This document shows positions 63,373-64,000 of a DNA stretch of 64,000 nucleotides, in pieces (the stretch's first letter is position 1; each line of letters opens with the position of its first letter). The stretch comes from Allobosea sp. Root483D1. Lineage in GTDB: Bacteria > Pseudomonadota > Alphaproteobacteria > Rhizobiales > Beijerinckiaceae. The stretch spans positions 31,377 to 95,376 of the forward strand of contig NZ_LMJW01000022.1 in assembly GCF_001429505.1 (NCBI RefSeq), read 5' to 3'. The translations under genes were made by a program, and so were the position numbers. The notes below the pieces were generated by a model. The model was not told the DNA's origin. It saw only the letters and a program-made list of their open reading frames with translations, and ran no database searches.

Positions 63373-64000
63373 ATGCTTACGAAACGCGATCTGCTTGCGT
63401 CCGCAGCGATGGCTGCACTCGCCGCCACGACGGCGAAGGCCAACCCGGTCTCCCCCCCGGTCATCGAGCAGGACGATGCCGCATGGCCCAGCTTGTTGGA
63501 GGCCAAGGACATCGCTGAGGAAGGCTTCATCTACGGCTTGCCGCTGGTGATGTATTATGCGGTGATGCAGGAGTTCGCCGTCGACAGGAACTCGGGGCAG
63601 TTCAAGGCGCCGTTCAACGAAATCAACAATCAGCACAAGGTCTCGACCCCGGCGGACACGGCAGTCATCACGCCGAACAGCGATACGCCTTACTCGATGA
63701 CCTGGCTGGATTTGCGGGCCGAGCCGATGGTCATCTCGGTGCCGGCAATCGCAAAGGACCGCTATTACTCGGTCCAGCTCATCGACGGCAACACCTACAA
63801 TTTCGGCTATATCGGCACGCGCGCCACGGGGGCCGAGCCTGGCGACTATCTGGTGGTTGGCCCCGGCTGGACAGGTGGAACGCCGACCGGGATCAAGCAG
63901 GTCTTCCGCTCGACGACGCCGTTCTCGCTCGCGCTGATCCGCACCCAGCTCTTCAACCCCGGCGACATGCCGAACGTCGAGAAGATCCAGGCCGGCTACA
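63373..64000 (+). CDS. DUF1254 domain protein, exported (3' end cut off)
   Basis: The first 209 residues of a DUF1254 (usually followed by DUF1214) protein. A short signal-like N-terminus (MLTKRDLLASAAMAALAATT, end near AKA) follows AAGGAAG at good spacing. Family segments are AEEGFIYGLPLVMYYAVMQE, HKVSTPADTAVITPNSDTPY, DLRAEPMVISVPAIAKDRYY and SVQLIDGNTYNFGYIGTRAT. These exported proteins are widespread and of unclear function. It is divergent from the AraC regulator. The gene runs off the window. Confidence 0.88.
   Translation, partial: MLTKRDLLASAAMAALAATTAKANPVSPPVIEQDDAAWPSLLEAKDIAEEGFIYGLPLVMYYAVMQEFAVDRNSGQFKAPFNEINNQHKVSTPADTAVITPNSDTPYSMTWLDLRAEPMVISVPAIAKDRYYSVQLIDGNTYNFGYIGTRATGAEPGDYLVVGPGWTGGTPTGIKQVFRSTTPFSLALIRTQLFNPGDMPNVEKIQAGY

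Overview
This is 64 kb of GC-rich DNA from a soil- or plant-associated alphaproteobacterium. The gene families, the long Liv-type ABC operons with embedded acyl-CoA ligases, the abundance of LysR and TetR regulators, and palindromic intergenic repeats of the rhizobial type point to the Hyphomicrobiales. Bosea or a close relative is my best guess, by inference and not proved. No rRNA, tRNA, phage, IS element or CRISPR array was seen. Both ends are cut: an MFS transporter at the left and a DUF1254 protein at the right.

Layout. 0-6.3 kb: an MFS carrier, a LysR regulator and a three-gene operon (OHCU decarboxylase, allantoate/carbamoyl amidohydrolase, histidine-ammonia-lyase family). 6.3-10.6 kb: a DNA-alkylation repair island with ogt, a second ogt coupled to a 2OG-Fe(II) oxygenase, ada with a small downstream gene, and a SnoaL-like gene. 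All four transcription units carry the same upstream motif, (A/G)(A/G)T-N6-GCAA then CGGAG, and three have CTAG 30-31 bp further on. This fits a local Ada regulon. 10.6-15.9 kb: a DUF2161 protein, a KdpDE-like two-component pair and the two membrane subunits of a TRAP transporter. 15.9-19.1 kb: nitronate monooxygenase, tautomerase, SDR and LysR. 19.2-20.9 kb: a Na/Pi cotransporter.

21.2-42.2 kb is a large acyl-CoA catabolic region. A leftward operon carries enoyl-CoA hydratase, an AtuA-like protein, a three-part acyl-CoA carboxylase, a DsbA-fold isomerase and a transglutaminase-like protein. A rightward pair carries acyl-CoA dehydrogenase and an SDR. A TetR regulator and a nitronate monooxygenase follow. 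Then comes a Liv-type ABC importer operon with an internal acyl-CoA synthetase, a PaaK-like protein and a second enoyl-CoA hydratase. Three near-identical palindromic sites (core ATGAAT-N3-ATTCAT) lie in front of the carboxylase operon, tetR and the importer operon, which suggests that this TetR controls the region as one regulon.

42-45.8 kb: divergent pyrE and pyrC separated by a 105-bp palindromic repeat, then an amidase. 45.8-52.3 kb: LysR, an alpha/beta hydrolase lacking its catalytic Ser and His, and an RND efflux pump. 52.4-55.6 kb: a small exported protein, and a prolyl oligopeptidase divergent from a TetR gene with a perfect 23-bp operator between them. 56.2-60.7 kb: a threonine-synthase-like enzyme plus a complete polar amino-acid ABC importer, bracketed by two diverged direct repeats of about 450 bp. 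61.2-64 kb: a DUF3108-type exported protein, an AraC regulator and the start of a DUF1254 gene.

The most noteworthy signals are the two local regulons (Ada box and TetR box), the repeat-bracketed amino-acid cassette and several enzymes with missing catalytic residues.
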